From Branchiostoma floridae (taxonomy: Eukaryota > Chordata > Leptocardii > Amphioxiformes > Branchiostomatidae), in contig NC_049979.1 in assembly GCF_000003815.2 (NCBI RefSeq), positions 33,834,479-33,890,764 of the forward strand: a DNA stretch of 56,286 nt, in the 5' to 3' direction. How positions within the stretch are numbered: the stretch's first letter is position 1; each line of letters starts with the position of its first letter. Positions 1 to 12,400 of this stretch are shown piece after piece. The notes under the pieces are model-generated. The model was not told where the DNA came from. It ran no database searches and saw only the letters and a program-made list of their open reading frames with translations. Position numbers and translations under genes: made by a program.

Positions 1-126
1 TTCATTTGCTAACGTAGTTTGTAGTATTCATGAACATTTTGAACGCGTGTTTGTTCATGCAAAAGGGCAACGTGTTCTAGAGCAAGTGATGAGCATGAGG
101 TCATCTGGGGTTACAACAGTTGCTTA

Positions 127-782
127 GCAACAAGGTTGTTTATAAACAGCCTCGCCTGTCAGAAGAAGACTGACCGTGACCGGAGGCGTCTACAGAAGAG
201 GATCTTCCGAAAATAAAACGTTTTTTTGGACAGGAAATAAAGGGATATAACCATAAACATACATCTATTTCAGGTCCCTTCGCACTGTTAGGCTGACACT
301 TCGGAGGTAAGTTTATTTTTCTTTCTTTGTTTTATAGTTTTGGTGTTGTGTTGTTGGTGGTGAGGGTGGGGGATGAGGGTGATAGTATAACGTTACATAC
401 AGCCCCCAGCCCCCGTTGTTTGCGCGTGGTGTGTCGATGTACTCGAAAACGTGAAGAAATTCAGCGACAGCAAAACACACAAAGAGATGTTGAATATTCA
501 CGAATCATAGGCATGCTCAAAATACTGGCGCTTAAGAAGAAAGCAAAAAGAAACCTATAACGTAAGGATTAGTAACAAGTTTGTTTACAGCCTCGCCGAT
601 CAGAAGGAGGCTGGCCGTGACCGGAGCGGAGGCGTCCACAGAAGCAGATCTTCGAATTCCTAATAAAATTGACAATAAAACGGTTTTTAACGGAAGGATA
701 AATGAATATAGATAACCGCAAACATACATTTCTTCAGGTCCCTTAGGGCCGCTGGACCGAAACTTTGGAGGTAAGTTATTTT
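127..782 (+). repeat. Tandem duplication of a ~200-bp block with a 33-nt exon-like segment
   Basis: Copies at about 127-316 and 571-782 share the runs CAGCCTCGCC, CTGxCCGTGACCGGAG, AAAACGxTTTTT and CATACATxTxTTTCAGGTCCC. Each ends with a segment of exactly 33 nt (274-306 and 738-770) bounded by an AG acceptor and a GGAG/GTAAGT donor. No gene can be tied to it. It may be a duplicated untranslated exon or a repeat family. Confidence 0.6.
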
Positions 783-2860
783 CATCGTTTTATAGTTCTG
801 TATGTGCCAATGCACTGATAGGCGCGAGGACTCTCAAGGCAAAAAATGATGGGGATGACTGTGACCTTTGTATCATATGTCCCGTTTTCTGTCCGTTGTT
901 GTTGTGGGGAGTGTGGACAGAAAACGCGGGTTTCAACATGCGCTGAGCTTCAATAATGCCGAGATTGAGTTTGAGCGCTTCGTTCGCAGGCTTCTAGCTG
1001 CGTTGGCTTTTATATTTTGGGCTGCGCGCTGATTTGCTATTGTCAACATGGACTGAGGTCCTTTAATGCCGGGAGAGCGAGTTTCTGCACTGTTCCCTTA
1101 TTACTATTCGGCCAGGCGGGAGTCTTGTAGTGTCTACTCTACGATGTTGTTAGTCCCCCACCCTACTGCTGGGCACTCAGATAGCACTCCTGAGGCCGTG
1201 ACCACGTGGGATCCTTTGTTTACTGGGAAAAATAAAACAAAAAAAGGAAGTTCACATTTTACACCCAAACAACACCCACACCTTCCCCTGACTACATGCC
1301 CACCTCTCGTCTTGGGACAGAACAAGTCAAATGGTTTCTGACAGTTTAGAAAAGCAACGTGAGACAAAATATTATCTTTTGTTGTAGGTCATGTCGATTT
1401 GATTATATGGAGGACTTTAAATTGATGTGCGCATCAATTTTCGTCAATTTTTCTTTCCATTAAAAGAAGTTTTCCACCATACTAGTACAATCGTACCAAA
1501 CAGCTGCAAAATCGGAAAAAAACAAATATCGATATTCGTGGCCAATGACATGAAATTACTAGCATTATAAGTAATACTGGCGTACTTTCCTTATTGCACA
1601 TTTCAAAATTTCAGCAGATTCAAGATATTAGAAAATGTTTCAAAACTGATCCGTCCAACATTGCTTGAATTAATGATATTTATGAATCACTTTGCTGAGT
1701 TTTAGACCAGACAGATTTGACTTGTTCTGTCCTGCCCCCACCCTATTTCAACTGCACCCACACCCCTCCCCCCACATACACCAATAGAGGCCCGCAGGCA
1801 CGTTTACCTCCCTGGGAAGTTCAAGGCTATCCCATTAAAATGTTAAGGGGGGTGCAAAAGTAATACGACTTCTTTGAAAACACATGAACCATTCTTCACT
1901 CATGAATCGTTCTCCCCTTATATTTTAGTGGCATAGCCTTGATTATGAAGTAAACTAACGACCAAGAAGGGTACACATGGGGTACAGGGGGGAGGAGTAG
2001 CATTGGATAGTCTCAGGGAGGTAGCCCCCTGGGGAGACCCCAGAGTCGTAGAAAGTCGAAGGGTGCGGTGTAGGGTGTCGGACTGATGTCCACCAATGAA
2101 ATGTCTTGCTTGGATGAAACATTTATTAAAGATATATTTTACATTTCAAATGACATTTTACATTCCAAACCTGAGTTACAAAATGTGTTTTTGTTCAGTG
2201 TTGCCACATTTGTCATGACGGCATGTTTATTAAAGGGGTCGTGCCAAAAAAATGGCAATAACGTTCATGCAAGTTCAAATTTAAAAACATTCGCCGCTTC
2301 AAGCAACCAAGTGTCGCGGCTGTTGTTGACATGTTGGCGAATGTCTTTCGCAAACAGGCGCAGACCTATGATACATGATCATCGGCATTCGCTCGTGACC
2401 GAGCATGAAAGTTCATGTCAGATCAAGCCTAGAGAGTTACTGCTTGTGAATGATGGTGTCCCATGTGGCTACTCAATCCCAGGGTAGTACGGAAAAGTCT
2501 GGAACACTTAATGCAGGGTAGGATGGGTGGTGAGCGAGGGAGGAGGAGTCACTCTTTACGTTGCTATCTCTTAGTCTCTGCTTCACAGCTTCGGTGCTGC
2601 TACATGTGATCTGTCCCCCCTGAATGGTGGTGCGTCTCTACTCAGTACGCTTCTCAACAAGAGAGTCTCCCAGTTTGCGTTTTTGTTCTAAACCAGGTTC
2701 ACAGGGCCTGATGTTACCATCATGAAGATGAAGAGCGGCCCATAGCGACAACTGTAGCAGCATGTCTTCTCCCTAAGTCAGAAACATCAAGCTTAGGTAA
2801 GCTTGACTTCACTGACTCAATAGGCAAAGCTGGGGTTACGAGGCTGCTCGGGAAATTCCC
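783..2860. other. Intergenic DNA, no gene recognised
   Basis: No coding signal or family match is seen. A short inverted repeat (GGACAGAACAAGTCAAATxG near 1315-1334 and its complement near 1712-1731) with C-rich sequence beside both arms suggests an old foldback element of about 450 bp. The open frame at 2086-2487 has no recognisable protein features. Confidence 0.5.
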
Positions 2861-3019
2861 TACCCCATGTTTATGTCACAACGGCGGAGGCTGGTGTACT
2901 GTGGCCCTCAACTGGTCGCGAAACCGATGCTTGGAAGCTCTTCGGGATCTTGTGCCGGATTGCAGTAGCAAATACAGGATCTGGCGAGGAGGTCGGGTTG
3001 TGGGCATTCTTATAATATG

Positions 3020-3830
3020 TCCTGCCCAGCAGAGACGAAGTCACAATGCTGGGGAGCTTGACTTGGAAAAGAACAGGTTCATTTGAGACACGATCTTGCC
3101 ATTTGATCTTCAGAAATTGCACGGAGTTTTTGCTGTTGAAAAAGCTCCAGCTTTTGTTAAATATCGCTCCGATACAGGACCTACACCTCATAGCCATGCA
3201 AGAGGGTAGAAAGAACGATGGCTTGGAAAACCATGACCTTTATTTGAAGACTGAGGTCGTGATTTAGGAAGACACGTTTGGAGAGCCTCCCCAAAGCTAC
3301 ATGTGCGGCGCGAATCCTGTTTTCGAATTCGAAGTCTTTCCGCTTCGTGCAGTCATTTGAGAGGAAGCTTCCCAAGTTGGGGAAGGATTCCACTGTCTCA
3401 AGGACTTCACCATGGAGTCGGATGTTGCTAGTGTCAGGAGGAGGATGCCCCGGAACTCCCTGTGCGAGGATCGTTCACAGTCTTCCCTGTGTTGGATGTG
3501 AGACCGAAGCGGGGGTAAGCACCATCGAAGGTAGTCTGACGGGCGTCAACTGTATCTACAGGAGTTGAGTTGTCGTCAGCGTACTGCAGCTCCCGTACTG
3601 TGAGGAGGGTGGTGTGTCTGCGGGAGCAAAATCATATTAGTGTCCGGTGTTGAAGAGGCCTCCAGCCATTCGACAGCGAAGTTGGATGCCAGAGGCCGTG
3701 TCGGCAACCTCCGTGGGTCCCAAGGACCAAGGTAGAGTGAGAAGAGGGTTGGCGCCAGATCACAGCCCTGCTTCAGTCCTTCAGACCAGTAGCGATGGCA
3801 GGTCCTGGAGAATTGCGGCAATCTTATTAT
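3020..3830 (-). mobile_element. LINE reverse-transcriptase relic, inverted 5' part
   Basis: Read on the minus strand, broken frames show GLKQGCDLAPTLFSLYL (about 3785-3735), the usual G-V-K-Q-G-C-V-L-A-P-T-L-F-S motif of LINE reverse transcriptases. They then show NRIRAAHVALGRLSKRVFLN with VFQAIVLSTLLHGYEV (about 3330-3181) and FLKIKWQDRVSNEPVL (about 3110-3060), both typical of the region after the RT catalytic core. Several frameshifts and stops show it is dead. The matching tail lies immediately downstream on the + strand. Confidence 0.8.
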
Positions 3831-3849
3831 TAGGCGTTGAGTGCTAAGT

Positions 3850-4231
3850 GCCAGTGATCATCAAATGCCAGTTGGAAGACAACAGAATCCTCAAGATACT
3901 GCGTAACGGACAACTCAAGCAATGGCGTCGCAACCAGGGTAGACCCTTCAAAAGATACCAAAGACAACATGAAGGCAAGCATTAGGAGCTGCGACAACAA
4001 TGTCAACTTCTTGGAAGCAACTGCACACGGCAGAGTGACTTGGAGCAGTCAGTGTACGGAATAGGAACTAGTGCGTTTGAAGCCAACAGAGCATCTTCTC
4101 TCCACCAGAAGAAGGAGAGGGTGAAACAGGGCCCCATGCCAGTCTGTGCCTTTCCTTGTAGCATCTGTTGCCGTTCATGTGCGTCCGAAATTAGTATCTA
4201 TACCCACACGAGAGTCCATCTTGGCAAATGA
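3850..4231 (+). mobile_element. LINE 3' tail with C-terminal Cys/His finger, sense orientation
   Basis: Broken + frames give GQLKQWRRNQGRPFKRYQ, NMKASIRSCDNNVNFLEA and FPCSICCRSCASEISIYTHT ending RVH. These match the G-E-L-x-x-G-x-R...K-D-x-L-K-A-S segment and the terminal C-x2-C-R-x-C...H-x-R-x-H finger of the same LINE group. The frame contains stops, so it is a relic. It continues, in reading order, the reverse-transcriptase part found inverted at 3020-3830. Confidence 0.7.
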
Positions 4232-4315
4232 CAGGATTGCCGACTCCTCTATCGGAAGAAGGAGAAACATTCGAAGTACATTAAAAAGTGTACGCCTTTT
4301 TGAAGCCTATTTGAG

Positions 4316-4800
4316 ATGTACACACAAGGGTTTGACGTTTTCTTATTTTGTTTTCTGCTTTGTTTGCCCTCTATATTTTGTATGTTCTTTTTTGTTGGTC
4401 TTATCTTTGTGCTGGTCTATCATTATTTTCCCTTGTGTTGCTTTTTTGCTATTTTTCGTTTTTGTTGTGCTGTATTTTCTTATTTTCTTTTCTTATTTTT
4501 CATTTTTTGCTCATTTTCCCTCTTTTTAGTTTTTGATTTGTCTTTTTTCTTTTTGTATTTTTGTTATTTTTCCTTATTTTGCTTTTTGTTATTTTTCCTT
4601 TTTGTTGTTTTTTCTTTTTGTCATTTTTCCTTTTTGTCATTTTTCCTTTTTTATGTTATTTTTCCTTTCTGTTATTTTTCCTTTTTATCATTTTTCCTTT
4701 TTGTAATTTTTCCTCTTTGTTTATCTTTCCACTTTGTCATTCGAATTCATTCTTTTGTTCTTTCCTTTTGTTGTTTTTCCCTCTTTCACGATTTGGTAGT
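4316..4800 (+). repeat. T-rich imperfect tandem repeat
   Basis: A polypyrimidine-like tract made of degenerate units such as TTTTTGTCATTTTTCC, clearest at 4555-4715. The long Phe-rich open frames over it are a by-product of the composition. It follows the LINE tail and might be an expanded 3' end. Confidence 0.75.
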
Positions 4801-6576
4801 TTTTCGACATTAGCTATAAATGTGTTCATTTAGTTGAACACTAGTATAAGTTACCCACATTTGTTATCCGCGTTGGAAGTGTGTCGCCCCGTCGGCACAG
4901 ATTCGCCGTCCATGCGTTTTGTGGGCCGTGTTGGTATGCCTCAATCGTCGGGTTATTATGAAAATCACAGTCTTGGGATTTTCATCATTATTAGCTTGAT
5001 ATACTTAAAGTATACTAAGGATATTTTCTTTCCGACAATATCAGTCATTTTCGTGTCTAACCTTTAGGTCATGGGTTTAGTTCCACGTGGACTAGAATGA
5101 ACATGGCCTTATTTGTATGCCAATGAATATTGTATGGTTCCAGTGTACATAGTTGTACCCTATGTAAACATTAGCATTAATCTACTATCTTAGTTGACTG
5201 CATCTGTCTTCATAGAATATCTATTTCAGACACTAGTATGTAGATTCAGGCCGCAGTATTTGAATGCAACGATACACTTAAGGTTTTTTTCATGATACTA
5301 ATAATAGTTTCCATTAGGCTATTTTGATTCGATTATATAGATGCACCTGTCTATTGTTTGCCGATATCCAAAAAAGGGTATTCGACCACATTGTATATCG
5401 TACAAAGTAGATACTAAATCAGCAACCATGTAGATTGCAAAAAAATAAAGAAATAAAAACACATACTAAAAAAAACGAAGGCAAATGCATTTCTGAAGTC
5501 ACAAAAGATGTGGCAACACACACTATGTGTTAGGTAAATTGTTCAACTTTTCTGACTGATCAGACCGATATCAAAAGAAGACAACTTATTTTGCCAGACT
5601 TCTTTTATTTCTTTGCACGCTCGCATCAATTTAAGGTTTCCCAGAGGATGTCATCCATATGATCCAATCAACATGGCCTGATTTTCAGATTCCAGGTATA
5701 TACAGGTGATGTGTGGGCATCGCTTGTATCTCTCCTCTCAACAGTGATAAACACTTGGGAAGAAATGACTTATGGACGCAAAATATCAATTACGAACAAA
5801 AAATTAAGTACAACTTCCAACTTTTTAAAAAAGTTTACAGTGAACAGAATGTCTGTTGAGAGGAACCTGGTCGTCTGTCTTCCCCATCCGTTGGACGGTG
5901 ACTGGTCTCGCCTCCTCGACTCTGGTGCCGTCTGGGCAACAACAGGACTGAAGGAAATGTTGTATACTTTTTCCTCTTGTCTTGCTGGCTAAACGAGACC
6001 AACAAATCAGAACAGAAACTTTTACAATTCAAAAAGGCAAGTAACTAAAACAAACTCCACGCTAATCTTCCACCAACAGCAACATTACCAGGGGTGACTA
6101 AGCATTTGCACGAGCCTTATGAGAATTGTACGTATCACATAAGGTTTGTACGTTTTCGCATAGTGTCATTCGTGTGATTTTGATAAGGTTTGTGCGTTTT
6201 CGCATAATGATTCGTGCGTATCATATAGGATCCGTAAGAATCTCATTAAGTTCGTACCGTGCAAATAAGGATCCAAGATAATACAAAGTCAGAGGGAGAA
6301 ACTTAGATTAATAAAAAAAATGTGTTTCAGATTCACGACGAGTTCGTTTTTGGTTTTGCTATAGTGGAATGGCTGTTTGTTTGTAGATAGTATAACTTGA
6401 GAAGATGGATGGATCTTCATGTTTTCTAGATAGATATGGGGGAAAAGATGGTCAAGTTTTATAATGGGACCTCTGGTGGCTTCCTATATGGTACTGCAGT
6501 GGGCTGTGTCCATCGCCTTCCGATTCCGCTTATCATATCATGTCTTAAGACTTTGCTAAAGTCGGATTTCCAAACC
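4801..6576. other. AT-rich intergenic DNA, one short repeat cluster
   Basis: No gene is recognised. At about 6115-6265 the motif ATAAGGTTTGTxCGTTTTCG recurs with variants (CATAAGGTTTGTACG, GATAAGGTTTGTGCG, CATTAAGTTCGTACC), forming a small imperfect array. Confidence 0.45.
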
Positions 6577-6815
6577 GGTGCCCGGCCTGGCTTGCTTACT
6601 TGCTTGCTTGCTTCAGGCGAGTCCTTTCGGCCTGGCAGTTTATGGAAACGAAAAATAAAAATGTTTATCAAGCATATATGCACAAATAATGCTGATGACT
6701 ATTTTTTCACGTTATGTGTGTTTTGTTGTTTGTTATTGTGTACGTTTTGCTCAAGCAAACAGCCCAGCCGGACCCCTGTTTCCAAACCGGCGTAAGGCCG
6801 AGCTGTTTGTGGAAA
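6577..6815. mobile_element. Foldback element, GGCCxGGC family (copy 1)
   Basis: The ends are inverse-related: CAAACCGGTGCCCGGCCTGG...GGAAACGAAAAATA on the left and CAAACAGCCCAGCCGGACCC...GTTTCCAAACCGG on the right. Related foldbacks lie at 9519-9717 and 29028-29188. Non-coding. Confidence 0.55.
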
Positions 6816-7622
6816 TGAAAAATACAGTTTATCAAGGAATATATGTACCATGTATGTGCAAAATATGTGTAAAAACGTTTTAGGACTTTGAATGATGCTT
6901 GGACATTACCTCTTCCCTCATGACCTCAATGAAAAGCGGCATGCGGGCCAACTTGAGCTTTCATGGATAAAGAAAGGTTCAAAGAAACAAATAAACAAAT
7001 ACAATTTTCAATCGTCACCCTTGAATTTATCAAAATCCCCCTCCGTGCAATAATGGACTGTCCCAGCTGTCAGCTGTCTTATATACGAATGTCAAGTGGA
7101 GCAGGGCAAAAAAAAAGTGAATTTCAAAAACGCCCCCTGTGCAACAATGGATTCTTCCAACATAATGAGCTAGCTCATACGTCAAGCTTTTCAGAAGCCT
7201 TCTTTGGTTTGCTGGCTTATGTCTCAACACACATTTACAAACAACTTCCAAACTACCGCTTTGTCAGTCTACATTGATGTGAATTCAAGGACGGCCCGAT
7301 GTGACCCAAGGTACGGTAGGAACTAATATGCCAAGGTAATCAACTTAAAGGCCACAAATGAGTTCTACCAATATTTGGAGTATGCATTGGAATTGTCCCA
7401 TTAATGTGAAATTCTAGTATGATATAGTAACTTTACTACTTAAACTGATCAAGAAGGTTATGTTTTGGATAGAGGTCAGGTCTGAACTATTTTAAAGAAA
7501 TGATTACTAATAGTTTTTGCCCCACTCCCCTGTGTCTGTCCTTGGTACTGGAAACCTGGAGGCTCTGCTGCAGTACCAAGGTAAACCAATAAGGGAACCA
7601 AAATCTAATTATAAAGGACACA
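6816..7622. other. Intergenic DNA, no gene recognised
   Basis: Only a weak local duplication is visible: CCCCCTCCGTGCAATAATGG near 7038 resembles CGCCCCCTGTGCAACAATGG near 7131. No coding or RNA feature is supported. Confidence 0.4.
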
Positions 7623-7985
7623 CAGGGCTCGAAATTCATTTGTGGGATTAGGTGCACTGGTGCACCCAGCTTAAAAAATTGGGTGCACCAAAATTTTTTT
7701 GGGTGCACCACTTAAATTTAAGTAGAATGTAAGAAAAACCTAGTAACAAGACATAGTTACATGCTATCAAATTCTTAAACAAGTACCATGACAGACATTT
7801 TTTTACTTCTTTCTAACTCTTAGATGTCAAGAATATGATGTATACTAGTACACTTCGATATATTTCCATACATAAACCCAAGAAAATATTTGGGTGCACC
7901 CTGTGCACCCACAGAAAATAATTGGGTGCACAGCTCCAATTTTGGGTGCACCTGGGTGCACATGCACCCAGTATTTCGAGCCCTG
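7623..7985. mobile_element. Palindromic GGGTGCAC foldback element
   Basis: The element begins CAGGGCTCGAAATTCA and ends ATTTCGAGCCCTG. The interior repeats GGGTGCACC and its complement many times (TTGGGTGCACCAAAATTT, CCTGTGCACCCACAG). It is a non-autonomous foldback with no protein. Confidence 0.75.
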
Positions 7986-8090
7986 CCACAGGTAGCAATT
8001 CAGATCCCAATATAGAAGGGGTTGAAATAGCTAAACACAATGCAGTGATATACATTTGTATCACTCACTTCTATAAGATAGTTCGGCTAC

Positions 8091-8319
8091 AACGCTAGAT
8101 CACCTTTATCCGTGCGGTAACCTATATCCGTTGTTTTAAAAAACAGGGGTCTTGGCGATATGAAGTTTACCACGGCGGTTTCAAACTGCAATATTTAAAA
8201 AATTCACATTGTGCATTGCAATTTAAAACCACCATCCGTCGACTTGATATCCCTTGGATATCATGTTTTCACAAACGACGGATATAGGTTACCCCACAGA
8301 TAAAGGTGAAGTAGCGTTA
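8091..8319. mobile_element. Palindromic MITE, AACGCTA...TAGCGTT family (copy 1)
   Basis: The left end reads AACGCTAGATCACCTTTATC and the right end AAAGGTGAAGTAGCGTTA. The two halves are complementary over about 100 nt each (GGTAACCTATATCCGTTGTT against ACGACGGATATAGGTTACC). There is no coding capacity. Copies recur at 25243-25472, 33379-33585 and 38153-38378. Confidence 0.85.
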
Positions 8320-8697
8320 CATGTACAAATCATTGAATGGTCAGCTGTTGACAGGCTGAACTTCCTTAGCAATTTACTACTGAGTTTCTTTTATGCTGAG
8401 CTCACATGTAACACACGATTTAGCTGGTTGTCTCATCAGATATTATTTTGGGTATGCATTCCTAGAATTTTCAAACTAGGTACAATGGCTAAAGATGTCT
8501 CACTATTGTGAAGTGTTGGCTGGTTTTGATGGAACGTCACATGCATGGTGAGGTGTTTGGTCTGGGTAGCTCTTTTTTTGAAACTTGAATATTTCTAGCC
8601 TGTGTTTAAGACTGCCAGCTATGCTAAGCTAAGATTTTGTTTTGCTTCCTATTCCTAGTTGAATGCTACTTGTATATGAGATCAATCTAGACAAATT

Positions 8698-8891
8698 TAC
8701 TGTAAATGTAGAAATGTTTGCAGCGGTTTTATGTTAGCAGTGGCCGCTTCACCACAAACTCAAAACCATTTTTCCATTACAGTATGTGACTACAGTAAAT
8801 GGAGCCACCACAAACTCAAAGCCACCATGCACACTCCATTTTCCTGCTACCGCAAGATCAGATCCCTGCAAACTTAAATGCATTTACAGTA
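8698..8891. mobile_element. Palindromic MITE, TACTGTAAATG family
   Basis: The element begins TACTGTAAATGTAGAAATGT and ends AAATGCATTTACAGTA. Interior ACCACAAACTCAAA repeats occur on both sides. A partial copy ends at 15194 with ATGCATTTACAGTA. Non-coding. Confidence 0.7.
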
Positions 8892-9430
8892 CTATTCTCC
8901 AAGCAGAGGTTAGGTCGCGGGGAAAGTAGTGGTCGGCATTCTTACCGTCTTGCTCTCCTTGCATGATCTGGCTTCTCATGTCACTTGAAATGGGTTTTTC
9001 AATTCAAATGAAATTTGTTTGACTTGTTTCTAATTGTAAATGTTGGACATGTCAAAATTACAAAGACAATTTTCTGAGCATTCAAATGGCATAAGGCTAG
9101 ATATATTGATATCATTAGAACTAAAATGAAAGATAAAATGAAAATAGATCTCTTTGAAATACCTAAAAAATGAAGGAATGTTTCTAAATGCATTTCTGTT
9201 CATTGAACATACTTGTGCAACTAATTTTCCAGTGGATGTAGTTTTCTTCCTGACCAACTTCTAATTGGTTCATGATTGCACATGTTGCGTGCTGATGACG
9301 CATTTCGTGAATTAATAATTCTCTCGATCTTTCTCTTAATTGCGTCCGTGCAGGGGACAATCCTCATTTTGTTCTCAGCCGTGGTGTTATTCACATCTCC
9401 TGCATGGTGTAAGAAGAGTTTGGGGTGACA
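8892..9430 (+). promoter_or_regulatory. Probable 5' flank / 5' UTR of the polycystin gene
   Basis: This stretch is the only unique-looking sequence directly before the start codon. No clear TATA box is seen. A possible acceptor (CGTCCGTGCAG, ending near 9353) precedes the ATG by about 80 nt, so the coding start could lie in a second exon after a non-coding first exon. An in-frame TAA at 9410 prevents an upstream coding extension in this frame. Confidence 0.3.
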
Positions 9431-12400
9431 ATGTTGTGCCGGAGACGGGCGGCTCGAGTCTGGGTGCTGCTTCTAGCAGGTGAGACCAGGGCTCTCTGTT
9501 TGTATCGCATTACTGGTAAGGCCTATGCCACATTTTCATACCGGGGCCCGGCCAGGCAGATTTTGGGAGCAAAAAGTATGACATAAAAGACATCAAACTA
9601 CACAAGACGTAAACAGAATAGTCGTGTGCATTATCTGTTTACATTTTTACGCATATTTCTATTTTTCGTTTCCACAAACAGCCCGACCAGGCCTTGGTTT
9701 GGAAATGTGACGTTACTCTTAGCCCCCTCTATAGGGATAACAATGCATTGCTAGTTTTGTACAGTAAGTACAAGCTGTCAAAGACTGGACAGTATTAATT
9801 TATCCACTTACACCAGGAAGACCTTTACTCTACATGCTGTGGAATGTAAAGCCCAAGGTCCTGTTTTAGGAAATAGCCACAAACTCAAACACATACAAGT
9901 TTACAATTCCATGACATCCCTAATCAAAGCTAAGGTTCTAATTTTTACTTGTGTCGAGTGAGGAAATAGGAGCCATTAATTGGGTTGGAATGCTTACAAC
10001 TAACTGTATGCGTACTTAGTTCCATCCTCATGCCTGAGGGTTTGGGACAACGGTAGCACCCAGCACCAGCTTCTTCCATTCCCGTCTGTCTCTTGCTAGG
10101 GCTCTGTGACAAATGCCAAAGTTCCTGTGGGTCAAACACAATGGTTGACTCCCTGGAAATTTTGTGTCTTTTCAGCCCTCTGAAATGCATCTCACATTAA
10201 TGTTTAAAGCCAAATTTTTAGGGGTGTTGTTATAGTACCTAAATGGCATATGGCTTGGCAAGTTTCCAGGATATATTCTTACAGGGAGGGGTTGCTTACC
10301 TCCTCGAACACAAGACCCCCATTTTTTGTCCCTTCTCAAAGACGGTGCACCAAGATGTCCTGACCCCCAGATTCAACCGGGGTCTTCTAGTTGGAACCAG
10401 GAGCACAACTGTCAGAGCCACTATATAACAGTTGCATAACAGGGACATCTCTGCATGGTAGGCCAAGTTTTGTGGAGTCGTTGACAAAAGTCTAATGTGA
10501 GAAGCAGTTGAAGATGTCCACCGTCAAAAACAGGGGCCATAATGCCTGGCTGGCTGGAACTCTGCAGTGCATTGTACACCTATCATCACAATTGTTTGCT
10601 TTTTATAATCATTCTGGTACTTCCTAAGTTTGATCAGTGTGGTAAGTTATGTGAACGTGTAATCACAGTTGATATAGGCTTGATCATTCTGTTTGAAGCA
10701 ACATATTTTCTATATTTTTTAAACAGTAACTGTTTCCCAAATAAAAGGGTGTGGTATGTACATGTACATTTGAGCATGATGATCGCACACAATTGAGTCA
10801 TGATCATATCAGCTACTATGGCCACTTTGTCTGATTAGATTTCAGGGTTTCTAAAGAGATGGGTGTGGGTGTTGATTAAGTATGTATGAAATTACTATGA
10901 TTACAATAAGTGTGCTCCTAATGATAATTCTTTTTCATTGCAACAGAAGGTTTTTAATGAAGTAATCTAATAATGATAATGCCTTCTATGTCAGTCATCC
11001 ATGCATCAAACTTGTATCTGTTACAGCAGAAATCAGCAGGGTAAAGGTTACCCCCAAGCAATAGTTGTTTTTTTAATGTTTGTGGGACTGTTATCCAGTG
11101 TCAATTCCTGTATTGCCAGTAAGTCCACCCCCCCTCCACAACCACCTGTATTGTCTATACCCTTAGTCCCATAGTGTCCATAAGCAGGGTCCGTAACCCT
11201 GTAGTATCCAAATCCATAGCATTTGTGCACCTAAAAATGCCTGTACCCTGTAGTGTTGATATCCGCTGTATTTCTGTACCCTTGTACCCCCTGTAGTGTC
11301 CATACCCCTGTAGTGTCCATAACCCTGATGTGTCCTTACCATTGTAGTGTCCAAAACCCTGTAGTGTCTGTACCCCTGTAGTGTCCGTACCCCTGTAGTG
11401 TCCATAAACCTGTTGTGTCCATAAACCCGTTGTGTCCATAAACCTGTAGTGTCCATACCCCTGTATTTTTTGTACGCCCGTAGTGTCCATAAACCTGTAG
11501 TGTCCCGTTGCATGCAGTGTCCGTACCGTGTCTGTATTTTCAGCCTCCCTGTTGTGCCCATACTCCTGTACTGCTGTAGTGTCTGTACCCCTGAGGTGTC
11601 CATCATCATCATCATCATAATCTGCTATCCCTGGCGGGTGGGTCTGTAGTGTCCATACCCCTGTAGTGTCTGCACCCCTGTAGTGTTCCGTAGCCCTGTT
11701 TTTTCTGTACCGGTGTAGTGTCTGTACCCATTACATGAAGTGTCCGTACTCCTGTAGTGTCAGTACTCCTGTAGTGTCCGTACCCCTGTAGTGTCCGTAC
11801 TACTGTAGTGTCTTACCCCTGTAGTGTCTGCACCCCTGTAGTGTTCCATAGCCCTGTTTTTTCTGTACCGGTGTAGTGTCTGTACCCATTGCATGAAGTG
11901 TCTGTACCCCTGTAGTGTCCGTACTCCTCAGTAGTTTCCGTACTCCTGTAGTGTTCATACCCCTGTAGTCAGGCCATTACCCTGTAGTGTACAACTTTAG
12001 TCTCCATACCTCTGTAGTCTCCATACCCCCAGTGGTGTCAAATCTCATGTAGTGTCTGTACCCCTGTAGTGTCCGTACCCGCAAAGGGGCCGTACCCACA
12101 GTAGTGTCCGTACCCCTGTAGTGTCTGTACTCTGTAGTATCCATATGCCTGTGGTGTCCATACCTCTGTAGCGTTTGTACCCCTACAGTGACCATACCTC
12201 TGTTGTGTCTGTACACCTGTAGTGAACCTAACCCTCTAGTGTATTGCCTATAGTCTCTGTACCCCTGTTGTCTCCATACCTCTTGTATTTTCTGTACTTG
12301 TGTAGTGTCCGTACCCATTGCATGCAGTTTCCATACCCCTGTAGTGTCCGTACCCCTGTAGTGTCCATACCCCTGTAGTGTTGGACATACCCCTATAGTG

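Noticed and set aside
2086-2487. 133-codon + frame
   Set aside because: No motif, signal or family resemblance; composition like flanking DNA.
4316-4813. Phe-rich, apparently membrane-like frames
   Set aside because: Several frames are open at once because the DNA is a T-rich tandem repeat.
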